Below, piece by piece: positions 33,480 to 41,589 of a stretch of DNA of 64,000 bases; positions within the stretch are counted from its first letter, which is position 1; each line of letters starts with the position of its first letter. The notes under the pieces are model-generated. The model made no database searches, was not told the DNA's origin, and was given only the letters and a program-made list of their open reading frames with translations. A program made the position numbers and the translations under genes. Source of the stretch: Cohnella sp. WQ 127256 (GTDB lineage Bacteria > Bacillota > Bacilli > Paenibacillales > Paenibacillaceae); assembly GCF_024519285.1 (NCBI RefSeq), contig NZ_JAMZCY010000001.1:496001-560000 (forward strand), read 5' to 3'.

Positions 33480-34730
33480 ATGGACTCCAACAATAAGAAA
33501 GATCAGATATCTCGACGGGATTTTCTTAAAATCTCTGCTTCAGTCGGTGTTGGTTTAGCGATTGGGGCGTCGGGAATGGCTGCGATTGAGAATATAGTGT
33601 CTCCTTCCAGCAAGTCGACTTCAACTACGGATAACGGTAAGCTTATGGATGAGAGCATACCGATGTATGGTGAGCACCAAGCTGGTATTATCACTCCACA
33701 GCAAACGTACATGTATCTTGCTAGCTTTCGCATTACGGCTACGGATCGAGAAGCGGTCATTCGTGTGTTACGCGATTGGACGAAGTTCAGCCATTTAAGT
33801 GTCGCGGGTGGAACGATGAGAACGGGAGATAATCCGATGCTCCCACCCTCCGATACGGGAGAAACGCTGGATCTTTTAGCTTCGAGATTGACGGTGACCT
33901 TCGGATTCGGACCCACTTTCTTTATGAAGGACGGTAAGGATCGATTCGGTATCGCTAACAAGATGCCTCTTCATTTGAAGGATATCCCTCGAATGCCACG
34001 CGATTATCTCGATCCGTCCTTGTCGGGTGGAGATGTATGTATCCAAGTGTGCGCGGAGGATCAGCAAGTTGCGTTCCATGCGCTGCGGAACTTTATTCGT
34101 CTCTCTTCAGGATCAGTCACGTTGAATTGGCTGCAGGAGGGCTTCATCAGTGGTGGAGCTGCAGGCCAAACACCACGTAACCTGTTCGGCTTTAAGGATG
34201 GTACGGCGAATGTCCTACATCAGACTTCAGATGGCTACAAGGATGTTGTGTGGGTGGGCGAGGATGAGCCATCATGGATGCAAGGTGGTACTTACTTAGC
34301 TTATCGGAAGGTTCGCATGCTTCTTGAGGTATGGGATCGATCGTCTATGACGGATCAGGAGGATACATTCGGCCGACATAAGGAGTCAGGGGCTGCTTAT
34401 GGAATGAAGGATGAATTTGACAAACCCGATCCTTCGCAAATGCCGATAGATGCACATGTTCGTCTCGCTAAGGAATCGAAGCAGCTGATTCATCGAAGAG
34501 GCTATTCCTACACGGAAGGCGTCGATCCGCTTACGGGGAACGTGAACGCAGGGCTGCTATTTATTAGTTATCAGAGGAATCCTGAAGAGCAGCTCATCCC
34601 GATGCTTAAGCTAATGCAAAGCAAAGACGCACTTAACGCCTATGCCACTCATGTCGCCAGCGCCATGTTTGCTTGTCCAGGTGGCTTACGAGAAGGACAA
34701 TATATTGGTCAAAATATAATGGAATCCTAA
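33480..34730 (+). CDS. efeB: Dyp-type heme peroxidase EfeB, Tat substrate
   Basis: The 416-residue protein has a twin-arginine signal (QISRRDFLKISASVGVGLAIGA, RR near residues 10-11), then a Dyp-type peroxidase domain. It contains the GxxDG motif in LFGFKDGTANV with the distal aspartate, and the proximal heme histidine in PIDAHVRLA. In EfeUOB it oxidises Fe(II) or frees iron from heme outside the membrane. The Tat signal means it is exported folded with heme. GGGGAGTAGGTA precedes the ATG. It is the last gene of the operon, ended by a terminator. Confidence 0.92.
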   Translation: MDSNNKKDQISRRDFLKISASVGVGLAIGASGMAAIENIVSPSSKSTSTTDNGKLMDESIPMYGEHQAGIITPQQTYMYLASFRITATDREAVIRVLRDWTKFSHLSVAGGTMRTGDNPMLPPSDTGETLDLLASRLTVTFGFGPTFFMKDGKDRFGIANKMPLHLKDIPRMPRDYLDPSLSGGDVCIQVCAEDQQVAFHALRNFIRLSSGSVTLNWLQEGFISGGAAGQTPRNLFGFKDGTANVLHQTSDGYKDVVWVGEDEPSWMQGGTYLAYRKVRMLLEVWDRSSMTDQEDTFGRHKESGAAYGMKDEFDKPDPSQMPIDAHVRLAKESKQLIHRRGYSYTEGVDPLTGNVNAGLLFISYQRNPEEQLIPMLKLMQSKDALNAYATHVASAMFACPGGLREGQYIGQNIMES

Positions 34731-34748
34731 TCTTCTATCGAAAAGTAT

Positions 34749-34784
34749 AAAAGCAGCTCGCAAATCGCGTAGCTGCTTTTTATT
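34749..34784. terminator. Bidirectional terminator between efeB and the phosphoesterase gene
   Basis: AAAAGCAGCT (34749-34758) pairs with AGCTGCTTTT (34771-34780), with CGC/GCG inside; A-runs and T-runs on both sides serve both converging genes. Confidence 0.88.
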
Positions 34785-34805
34785 TTGTATTGGCGAATGA
34801 GCCTG

Positions 34806-35660
34806 TTATCGACTTCTCCATAGAGTGAACACGGACAACTCGGGCACGCAGCCTATTCGGATCGGAATCCGGGTTGTTCCAATGCCCCGATTTACGTATA
34901 GCCTATAGGGACGGTCATCATAGGATCTTTTCTTAATCTGATACATTCCGCTAATATACTTCTTACCTAGTGGAGTTTTAATCAATGCTCCAACCCAAGG
35001 TAGAGTGACTTGACCACCGTGGCTATGCCCGGATAGCTGAAGGTCTATCGGGTATCGAACAAGACGATCAGCAATATCAGGCTCATGTGCGAGTAGCAGA
35101 TGAAAGCCATCACCATTCCGTACGGAAAAGGTAGAGTTTGCATTTGGTTTTCCGTTAACGTAATCGTCCAAGCCAGCGACTGTAATATATTCACCGTTAG
35201 GAAGCGTAATTCTATCGACTTCATTAATGAGCACTTTGAATCCTGCGTGACTAAGGTGTGACCCGGAATTTCGGGCTTTTCTTGTATAGCCGAAATCATG
35301 GTTTCCGTATACAGCATATTTGCCTAGCGATGCATTGATTTGTGCAAGGATCATCGTTGGGTCGTAGCTCTTGGCGATATCCTTGTACCGTGCATCGAAT
35401 AGGTCACCCGTAAAAACGACGATATCAGGGTGAAGAGAGTTAATATGTAAAATAAGTTGCTTCAGATGCTCAAGGGAGTATTGGGGCCCGATATGAGTAT
35501 CGCTGAACTGTACAATGGTCTTACCATGAAATCCTTCTGGAAGTGCTGTTGAATGGACGTCATGTCGAGTAATGGATAATCGTCTTCGCTCTATGAATAT
35601 TCCATAAGCACCAACTAATGCAATTATGAATAGTAACACTACGAATAGGGTTAAGGGCAA
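34806..35660 (-). CDS. Membrane-anchored metallophosphoesterase (YkuE/YaeI-like)
   Basis: The 284-residue protein has an N-terminal membrane anchor (LTLFVVLLFIIALVGAYGIF) and a calcineurin-like phosphoesterase domain with all metal motifs: FSDTHIG (53-59), FTGDLFDA, YGNHDFG and SGHSHGGQVTLP, plus VNRGIGTTRIPIRIGC at the end. It resembles the YkuE/YaeI group that acts at the cell envelope, for example on lipid A-like or UDP-sugar-lipid substrates; the substrate here is not known. The start is TTG with AAGGATG about 8 bases upstream. Confidence 0.86.
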   Translation of the reverse strand: MPLTLFVVLLFIIALVGAYGIFIERRRLSITRHDVHSTALPEGFHGKTIVQFSDTHIGPQYSLEHLKQLILHINSLHPDIVVFTGDLFDARYKDIAKSYDPTMILAQINASLGKYAVYGNHDFGYTRKARNSGSHLSHAGFKVLINEVDRITLPNGEYITVAGLDDYVNGKPNANSTFSVRNGDGFHLLLAHEPDIADRLVRYPIDLQLSGHSHGGQVTLPWVGALIKTPLGKKYISGMYQIKKRSYDDRPYRLYVNRGIGTTRIPIRIGCVPELSVFTLWRSR

Positions 35661-35743
35661 GGTGGATCATCCTTTCTCACTTCATAATAATTTAACACGT
35701 TTACGTGCGCAGTTAAAGAATGTGTGGTCAAGCCTGAAGTAAA

Positions 35744-35787
35744 TGTGATATTCATCACAGCCCCTTTTCAATCATACGTGCTTTAAT
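35744..35787 (+). promoter_or_regulatory. Fnr/Crp-type site and promoter of the chemoreceptor gene
   Basis: TGTGATATTCATCACA (35744-35759) is a perfect FNR/CRP-type inverted repeat (TGTGA-N6-TCACA). A -10 element TTTAAT lies at 35782-35787. The centre of the site is about 41.5 bases before the expected start of transcription, the class II activator position, and there is no good -35 element. This fits Fnr-dependent activation at low oxygen. Confidence 0.6.
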
Positions 35788-35820
35788 GAAAGAACATCTC
35801 GGGGACAGAGGAGTTAAGAC

Positions 35821-37095
35821 ATGCAAAAACAATTTGGCATCGTTAAGAAAATGGTCGTCGGTATTACAGTTTCTTCAACAGTTACCTATGCGACAAGCGC
35901 CTTTTTTTTACTCGTTCTTAAGGATATGTTCACTTTCGTTCCTGGATGGCTATTTGTTCTTCTAACGCTCTTACTCGGTGTGTTCTGGACCGGGCTATTT
36001 GGATATTTCGCAGCAAGATGGCTTTTGAGGCCACTGCTTGCATTAACAACTGCAGCTCAGGAGGCAGCAACTGGAAATCTTGGTGTTAAGGTTGTAGCGC
36101 GTCCTTCTAATGATGAGATGCAAGCCCTTGGGGAAGCTTTCGAGCAAATGTTAGGCCAATTAAAAATAATTATTGCAGGAATTAAGGATAATTCACGACT
36201 TACAGACTCGCATGTTAAGGAGTTGCAGCAAGCGATCGGTCAAGCGACAGGACAGATTGAGCAAATGACGAACGAAACGGAAGCCATCACTTCTGGTACA
36301 CAGTCACAAGCTGATTCAGCGGATCGTTTGCATCAAGATGCGGAAGCACTTTCAGCGGCTGCAGATCGGATGAGTGAGGAAGCTTCTCACGCACGGGAAC
36401 GTGCAGGGCACATGAACCGAGCGGCTAAGCAAAGTGAAGAAGTGTTCCAGTCCTTGGTGGGGGGCATGTATCAGTTGTCAGAGCTTAATCGGGAAGCGAT
36501 GAATGTCGTGGCAAGGTTGAGTACGCATGCAAATGAAATCGGATCGATCTCCAATGTTGTCGGGGAAATTGCCGACCAGACTCACCTGCTTGCCCTGAAT
36601 GCTTCGATTGAAGCGGCACGGGCTGGAGAAGAGGGAAGAGGCTTCGAGGTTGTCGCTCAAGCAGTCAAAGCTCTTGCGGATGAAAGTGCGGTTTCTGTCA
36701 AAAATATTCGTGGACTTATCAAACAAATTCAAAATGAAGTGACTCATGCTGTAGGTCATATTCGTTCGCAATATGAGGTATCTCAGCGGGAAGCGATGAA
36801 AGGCGAAGAGTTCGCAACGGCATTCCATGAGGTTAACGAGGAAGCTCAGCTAGTTGTTGGAATCGTGGAATCGATGGCTGGAGATCTGACTTTGCAGGCG
36901 AAACAAGCTACAGAGCAATTAAACGAAGCACGGCAAGTCGCGCAAGTCGCGGAGAAAATACGCTTAGGTGCGCAACAGGTATTCGCTGCCTCTCAGGAGC
37001 AGACTGCAGTAATGCAAGAAATATCTGCTTCAACTGATTCTTTACGTGCGAAATCGACGGAGTTACGGAGCAAAGTGGATTATTTTCGCTCATAA
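35821..37095 (+). CDS. Methyl-accepting chemotaxis protein without a large sensor domain
   Basis: The 424-residue receptor has two membrane helices close together (about 12-33 and 42-62) with almost no outside loop, a HAMP region (LLRPLLALTTAAQEAATGNLGVKV, about 62-115) and a long helical signalling domain with the hairpin tip EIADQTHLLALNASIEAARAGEEGRGFEVVAQAV (near 250). Small receptors of this shape sense the membrane, energy state or cytoplasm rather than an outside ligand. Together with the upstream Fnr-type site, a role in oxygen or energy taxis is plausible but inferred. The gene stands alone and ends at a terminator. Confidence 0.88.
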   Translation: MQKQFGIVKKMVVGITVSSTVTYATSAFFLLVLKDMFTFVPGWLFVLLTLLLGVFWTGLFGYFAARWLLRPLLALTTAAQEAATGNLGVKVVARPSNDEMQALGEAFEQMLGQLKIIIAGIKDNSRLTDSHVKELQQAIGQATGQIEQMTNETEAITSGTQSQADSADRLHQDAEALSAAADRMSEEASHARERAGHMNRAAKQSEEVFQSLVGGMYQLSELNREAMNVVARLSTHANEIGSISNVVGEIADQTHLLALNASIEAARAGEEGRGFEVVAQAVKALADESAVSVKNIRGLIKQIQNEVTHAVGHIRSQYEVSQREAMKGEEFATAFHEVNEEAQLVVGIVESMAGDLTLQAKQATEQLNEARQVAQVAEKIRLGAQQVFAASQEQTAVMQEISASTDSLRAKSTELRSKVDYFRS

Positions 37096-37116
37096 GTGAC
37101 GGATATCATTAATTAG

Positions 37117-37153
37117 AACGCCTTTGCTATATAATATAGCGAGGCGTTTTTTT
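37117..37153 (+). terminator. Rho-independent terminator after the chemoreceptor gene
   Basis: AACGCCT (37117-37123) pairs with AGGCGTT (37142-37148), inner CTATAT/ATATAG, followed by seven T. Confidence 0.88.
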
Positions 37154-37215
37154 CTTCTTATAATGCTTTAATAAAATAAATTATGAATCTACAGTCAAAG
37201 TGGGAGTGTGTAGGA

Positions 37216-37761
37216 ATGAAGGCTTTAATCGTCATTGATTATACCGTTGATTTTGTAGTCGGGAATTTGCCTGTGGGCCAGCCTGGAATCGAAATCGAAG
37301 CTCGAATAGTAGAATTAACGGAACGGTTTGCGGTTAATGGAGATTATATCGTTTTGGCTGTTGACCTTCATGAAGAAGAAGATGTGAATCATCCAGAAAC
37401 AAAGCTGTTCCCCGCACACAACATTAGGAATACGGAAGGTAGACAGCTGTATGGGAAACTAGGAGAATGGTACTCCGTTCATGAACAGGCAGCCAATTGG
37501 ATGGATAAAACGAGGTACAGTGCGTTTTGTGGCACTGATCTAGAGCTGAAACTCCGCGAGCGGGGCATTCAGGAAGTTCATTTGGTCGGGGTGTGCACCG
37601 ATATCTGTGTATTGCATACGGCAGTAGATGCTTATAATAAAGGATTCCAAACCTATATCCATGAAGACGCAGTCGCCAGCTTTAATCCAATAGGTCATGA
37701 ATGGGCAATGGGTCACTTTGAGAAAGTTCTTGGAGCGACGGTCGTGAGTCATTTTCAGTAA
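37216..37761 (+). CDS. pncA: Nicotinamidase/isochorismatase-family amidase (PncA-like)
   Basis: The 181-residue cysteine hydrolase has the expected triad: D9 in LIVIDYTVDF, lysine in TRYSAFCGTDLE and the nucleophile cysteine in LVGVCTDICVLHTAVDAYN. The DLHEEEDVNHPETKLFPAH block carries the metal-site residues of nicotinamidases. It should convert nicotinamide to nicotinate for the next gene, pncB, which starts 33 bases later on the same strand. ATG 37216 is the family-type start, after GTAGGA; the frame extends upstream to 37183 without conservation. Confidence 0.85.
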   Translation: MKALIVIDYTVDFVVGNLPVGQPGIEIEARIVELTERFAVNGDYIVLAVDLHEEEDVNHPETKLFPAHNIRNTEGRQLYGKLGEWYSVHEQAANWMDKTRYSAFCGTDLELKLRERGIQEVHLVGVCTDICVLHTAVDAYNKGFQTYIHEDAVASFNPIGHEWAMGHFEKVLGATVVSHFQ

Positions 37762-37794
37762 CTTAAGCTCGCGAAGGGAGTCTATATCGATCAG

Positions 37795-39237
37795 ATGAAT
37801 CATACAAACTTAACGCTACATACGGACAAGTATCAGATCAACATGATGTACGCCCATTGGAAAAAGGGCACCCTGAACGATAAATTTGTATTCGAGGCGT
37901 ATTTCCGTAAGCTTCCTTTTGGTAATGGATATGCTGTATTTGCTGGATTGGAGCGCATCGTTGAATATATTCAAGGATTAGCCTTCGGTGAAGCGGAGAT
38001 AAAATACTTGCAAGAGCAAGAAGAGAACTATGAGACGGGTTTTCTGACAGAGCTTAGAAGCTTTAAGTTTACGGGGAATTTGCATGCAATGAGAGAGGGA
38101 ACGCTGGCTTTTCCGAATGAGCCTCTCATCCGAGTAGAAGCAAGGGTGTTCGAAGCTCAGCTTATTGAGACTGCATTGCTTAATTTTATGAATTATCAAA
38201 CGCTAGTCGCAACTAAAGCTTCAAGGATAAAGCTTGTTGCACCGCATGAACTATTATTGGAATTTGGAACAAGACGTGCACAGGAAGCAGATGCAGCGGT
38301 ATGGGGAGCAAGGGCGACTTATATCGTAGGATTCCATGCCACCTCGAATATGCGAGCAGGTATGATGTTCGGCATTCCGACTTCGGGCACTCATGCTCAT
38401 TCCTGGATACAAGGCCACGATACGGAAGAAGACGCCTTTCGGCAGTATGCGGAGGCATTACCCGACCATGTCACTCTCCTTGTGGACACTTATAATACGC
38501 TTAAGAGTGGAGTTCCGAATGCGATCAAGATCGCGAAAGGATTGGAGCAGCAGGGAAAACGTCTTAAGGCAATTAGATTAGACAGTGGTGATCTCGCTTA
38601 CCTGTCGAAGCGTGCGCGTGTCATGCTAGATGAAGCGGGCTATCCAGATGTGCAAATTGTAGCTTCTAACGATTTGGATGAGAATATTATCGCGGAGCTT
38701 AAAGCCCAAGGTGCCAAAATCGATGTATGGGGAGTAGGCACACAATTAATTACGGCTTTCGATCAACCTTCTTTAGGGGGAGTATACAAGCTAGTTGCCC
38801 GTGAGAAAGATGGGGATCTCGTACCCGTCATCAAAATTTCCGGAAATCCCGAGAAAATATCGAATCCAGGTATTAAAGAGGTATACCGAATTGTTAGCAA
38901 GCAGACCGGAATGGCAGAAGCGGACTATATATGCTTACCTGAGGAAGAGGATATACAGCGGGTACAACCGATCAAGCTAGTCGACCCTCTTCATCCACAT
39001 CTATATAAATTCGTTGAAAGCTATGACGCGATTCCATTATTGCTGCCTATTTTCGTGCAAGGCAAACTGGTTTTTGAGCTGCCTAAGCTGGATGACATTC
39101 GTACCTATCATCAAGATCAGCTGGCGTTGTTTTGGCCTGAGCATCTGCGAAAGCTAAATCCACAAATGTATCGCATAAATTTCAGTAGTATGATCTCAGA
39201 ACTGAAAACTAATCTGCTTAAAGAGCATCAGCAGTAG
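37795..39237 (+). CDS. pncB: Nicotinate phosphoribosyltransferase
   Basis: The 480-residue enzyme forms nicotinate mononucleotide (NaMN) from nicotinate, PRPP and ATP. Typical segments are LHTDKYQINMMYAHWKKG at the N-terminus, EAYFRKLPFGNGYAVFAGL, the active-site histidine region FGIPTSGTHAHSWIQ, IRLDSGDLAYLSKRAR and IVASNDLDENIIAELK. It follows pncA directly. NaMN is also the substrate of CobT, encoded 1.3 kb downstream, so the product feeds both NAD and cobalamin lower-loop synthesis. Confidence 0.93.
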   Translation: MNHTNLTLHTDKYQINMMYAHWKKGTLNDKFVFEAYFRKLPFGNGYAVFAGLERIVEYIQGLAFGEAEIKYLQEQEENYETGFLTELRSFKFTGNLHAMREGTLAFPNEPLIRVEARVFEAQLIETALLNFMNYQTLVATKASRIKLVAPHELLLEFGTRRAQEADAAVWGARATYIVGFHATSNMRAGMMFGIPTSGTHAHSWIQGHDTEEDAFRQYAEALPDHVTLLVDTYNTLKSGVPNAIKIAKGLEQQGKRLKAIRLDSGDLAYLSKRARVMLDEAGYPDVQIVASNDLDENIIAELKAQGAKIDVWGVGTQLITAFDQPSLGGVYKLVAREKDGDLVPVIKISGNPEKISNPGIKEVYRIVSKQTGMAEADYICLPEEEDIQRVQPIKLVDPLHPHLYKFVESYDAIPLLLPIFVQGKLVFELPKLDDIRTYHQDQLALFWPEHLRKLNPQMYRINFSSMISELKTNLLKEHQQ

Positions 39238-39348
39238 AAGGTGTGGACAGGAGGTAAGTTGAAAGTACTAGGTCCAGAGTGGTAAAATATAAGGATAAGT
39301 TCTATTTTTCTACATTTTACGACATCAAATGAAAGCAGGATGACCGCC

Positions 39349-40191
39349 GTGGGTAACATTAGAGTGGTGACAGATTCGACTGTTGATCTGTCCGATGACA
39401 TCATACAAGAATACGGCATTGAAGTTGTCCCATTATCGTTAAGTATAGATAATGAAACTTATTTGGATCGTGTGGATATTACCCCAACTGAATTTATTAG
39501 CAAGATGAAGCAAGCAAGTGAGCTTCCGAAGAGCTCACAGCCTCCAGCAGGTGCGTTCCTTGAGCTGTACGATCGGTTAGGTAGCGATGGTAGTGAAGTC
39601 ATCTCTATTCATATGACCGGTGGAATGAGCGGTACGGTTCGTTCTGCTGAAATGGGCGCAGAGATGTCCGATACGAAGGTTACGGTTGTGGACTCTCGCT
39701 ATATTTCCAAAGCACTCTCCTTCCAAGTCATCGAAGCTGCGACTATGGCCAAGGCAGGCAGAAGTATGGACGCTATCGTAGCCAGACTTAATGAGATTCG
39801 ATTGCAGACCAAGCTTTTTGTCGTCGTCGATACGTTGGACAACCTCGTTAAAGGCGGTCGAATTGGTAAAGGCAAAGCGTGGATTGGCTCCTTGTTGAAG
39901 ATCAAAATCATCGCTTCTCTGGACGGTGGAGAATACACTCCGGTTGCGAAGGTTCGAAGCCGTGCGCATGTCGTTACCCATCTGGCGAAGCAATTTGCCG
40001 AGGATGTGAAGGGGAAAGCAATCAAAGGTGTTGGGCTAGTTCATGCCGAAGGTCATGAAATGGCTTCCAAGCTGAAGGAAACGATTAAAGAATTAACCGG
40101 ATATGACCGGATTAGTATTGAGGATACGACGCCCATTATAAGTACACATACCGGTGTTGGCGCGATAGGCTTTATGTATTACTTCGAGTGA
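39349..40191 (+). CDS. DegV-family fatty-acid-binding protein
   Basis: The 280-residue protein has the DegV/FakB fold: VVTDSTVDLSDDIIQEYGIEVVPLSLSID at the N-terminus, PKSSQPPAGAFLELY, IHMTGGMSGTVRSAE, VDTLDNLVKGGRIGKGKAWIGSLL and the terminal ISTHTGVGAIGFMYY. FakB proteins bind a fatty acid and present it to the FakA kinase; no fakA is in the window. GTG 39349 has AGGATGA 7 bases upstream and is preferred to ATG 39340, which lies on that site. It has no clear functional tie to the neighbours. Confidence 0.88.
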   Translation: MGNIRVVTDSTVDLSDDIIQEYGIEVVPLSLSIDNETYLDRVDITPTEFISKMKQASELPKSSQPPAGAFLELYDRLGSDGSEVISIHMTGGMSGTVRSAEMGAEMSDTKVTVVDSRYISKALSFQVIEAATMAKAGRSMDAIVARLNEIRLQTKLFVVVDTLDNLVKGGRIGKGKAWIGSLLKIKIIASLDGGEYTPVAKVRSRAHVVTHLAKQFAEDVKGKAIKGVGLVHAEGHEMASKLKETIKELTGYDRISIEDTTPIISTHTGVGAIGFMYYFE

Positions 40192-40232
40192 TTCCAAGTG
40201 ATTGGTCGCATGCCATAATTAAATAGCTATAT

Positions 40233-40483
40233 TGCCTTAGGGTGCCTTAAATGCATGTAGTATGCATATATAGGTTAAAAGGGAAGCCGGTATGAATCCG
40301 GCACGGTCCCGCCACTGTGAAATAGGGAATAACCTATCAGTCAGATGACCTGCCCCAAGGGAAGTAGACGAATTCCTTCGCGGATAAGGATACGGCTCAC
40401 TTGGGATGTTTATCTTTAGTGGTTGGACTATTATTCCCGTGTTTGCTGAAGCTCTGTCCGTATTATAAGGACGGAGCTTTTTT
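40233..40483 (+). promoter_or_regulatory. Cobalamin riboswitch with intrinsic terminator, controlling the cob operon
   Basis: The conserved core of the B12 riboswitch is clear: AGGTTAAAAGGGAAGCCGGT near 40272, AATCCGGCACGGTCCCGCCA near 40295, ACTGTGA, and the B12 box CAGTCAGATGACCTGCC at 40338-40354. A terminator follows: GCTCTGTCC (40451-40459) with GGACGGAGC (40469-40477) and a T-run to 40483. Adenosylcobalamin binding would favour termination and shut off cobT and the genes after it. The outer boundaries are approximate. Confidence 0.92.
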
Positions 40484-40524
40484 CGGTTAAATAGAATTGA
40501 TTGTTATGGAGAGGGAGCGTTAAT

Positions 40525-41589
40525 ATGAATGCGAATTATGCTCGGGATATGGAAAGCATGTTGGGGTCCATTATCCCCTTGGATCAGAAAGCAATGGATG
40601 ATGCACAACATAGGTTGGATAGCTTGACTAAGCCGCAAGGGAGCTTGGGTAAGCTTGAAGCTGTGGCGAAGCAAGCGGCAGGAATTACAGGAGAAAGCAT
40701 ACCGGATCTGTCACGCAAAGCAGTTATCGTGATGGCAGGGGATCATGGGGTATGCGAAGAAGGAATTAGTGCATTCCCGGCAGAAGTGACACCGCAAATG
40801 GTACTTAACTTCTTAGAAGGCGGAGCAGCTGTTAATGTGCTAGCTCGCCATGCAGGAGCCGATGTCATGTGCGTTGACATCGGTGTGAATGCAGACCTTG
40901 AGCACCCTTTGCTAGTGGCGCGCAAGGTCCGCAAAGGCACGGCAAACATCGCCCAAGGAGCGGCGATGTCACACGAAGAAGCGGTGGCGGCTATCCGCGT
41001 CGGTTACGACCTTGTGGCGGAGTTATCCGCCAAGGGGACCCGCGTGTTCGCCACCGGCGAAATGGGCATCGGCAATACGACGCCGAGTGCCGCAATTTTG
41101 ATTGCTCTGGCGGGGATCTCGCCAGAGGAAGCAGTTGGCCGCGGCACCGGCATAGACGATGCGCGCCTGTTGCATAAGCAGCGCGTCATCGAACGCGCGC
41201 TGCAGGTCAATGCCGCCGACCCGGCGGATGCTCTTGACGTCCTCGCGAAGCTTGGAGGACTGGAAATCGCCGGCCTCGTCGGCGTTATTCTGGGCGCGGC
41301 TGCGCATCGCGCGATCGTCGTCATCGATGGGTTCATCTCATCGGCCGCAGCTCTCATAGCCAGCCGCCTTGCGCCGCTGTCGGTATCCTATATGATGGGA
41401 TCTCATATGTCGCTTGAATTGGGACATAGTCGGATGCTTGAATCTATTGGTCTAGCTCCGATGATTCATATGGATATGCGGCTAGGTGAAGGGACAGGAG
41501 CGGTTCTGTGCTTCCACTTTATTGATGCAGCGAGCAAGATTATGCGGGAAATGGCGACGTTCGAGAGTGCGGGTGTGTCGAAAGAGTGA
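40525..41589 (+). CDS. cobT: Nicotinate-nucleotide-dimethylbenzimidazole phosphoribosyltransferase
   Basis: The 354-residue enzyme transfers ribose phosphate from NaMN to dimethylbenzimidazole, giving alpha-ribazole phosphate and free nicotinate. Family stretches include LDSLTKPQGSLGKLEAVAKQ, VIVMAGDHGVCEEGISAFPAEV, GEMGIGNTTPSAAIL, VIDGFISSAAALIAS and the catalytic glutamate in RLGEGTGAVLCF. ATG 40525 follows GAGGGAG by 7 bases. The middle of the gene (about 40910-41380) is clearly richer in GC than either end, suggesting a recombined segment. It is the first gene after the riboswitch, and its stop overlaps the cobQ start. Confidence 0.94.
   Translation: MNANYARDMESMLGSIIPLDQKAMDDAQHRLDSLTKPQGSLGKLEAVAKQAAGITGESIPDLSRKAVIVMAGDHGVCEEGISAFPAEVTPQMVLNFLEGGAAVNVLARHAGADVMCVDIGVNADLEHPLLVARKVRKGTANIAQGAAMSHEEAVAAIRVGYDLVAELSAKGTRVFATGEMGIGNTTPSAAILIALAGISPEEAVGRGTGIDDARLLHKQRVIERALQVNAADPADALDVLAKLGGLEIAGLVGVILGAAAHRAIVVIDGFISSAAALIASRLAPLSVSYMMGSHMSLELGHSRMLESIGLAPMIHMDMRLGEGTGAVLCFHFIDAASKIMREMATFESAGVSKE

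Noticed and set aside
40743-41359. Several open frames on both strands inside cobT
   Set aside because: They are shadows caused by the high GC of that segment; cobT itself is fully conserved through the region.
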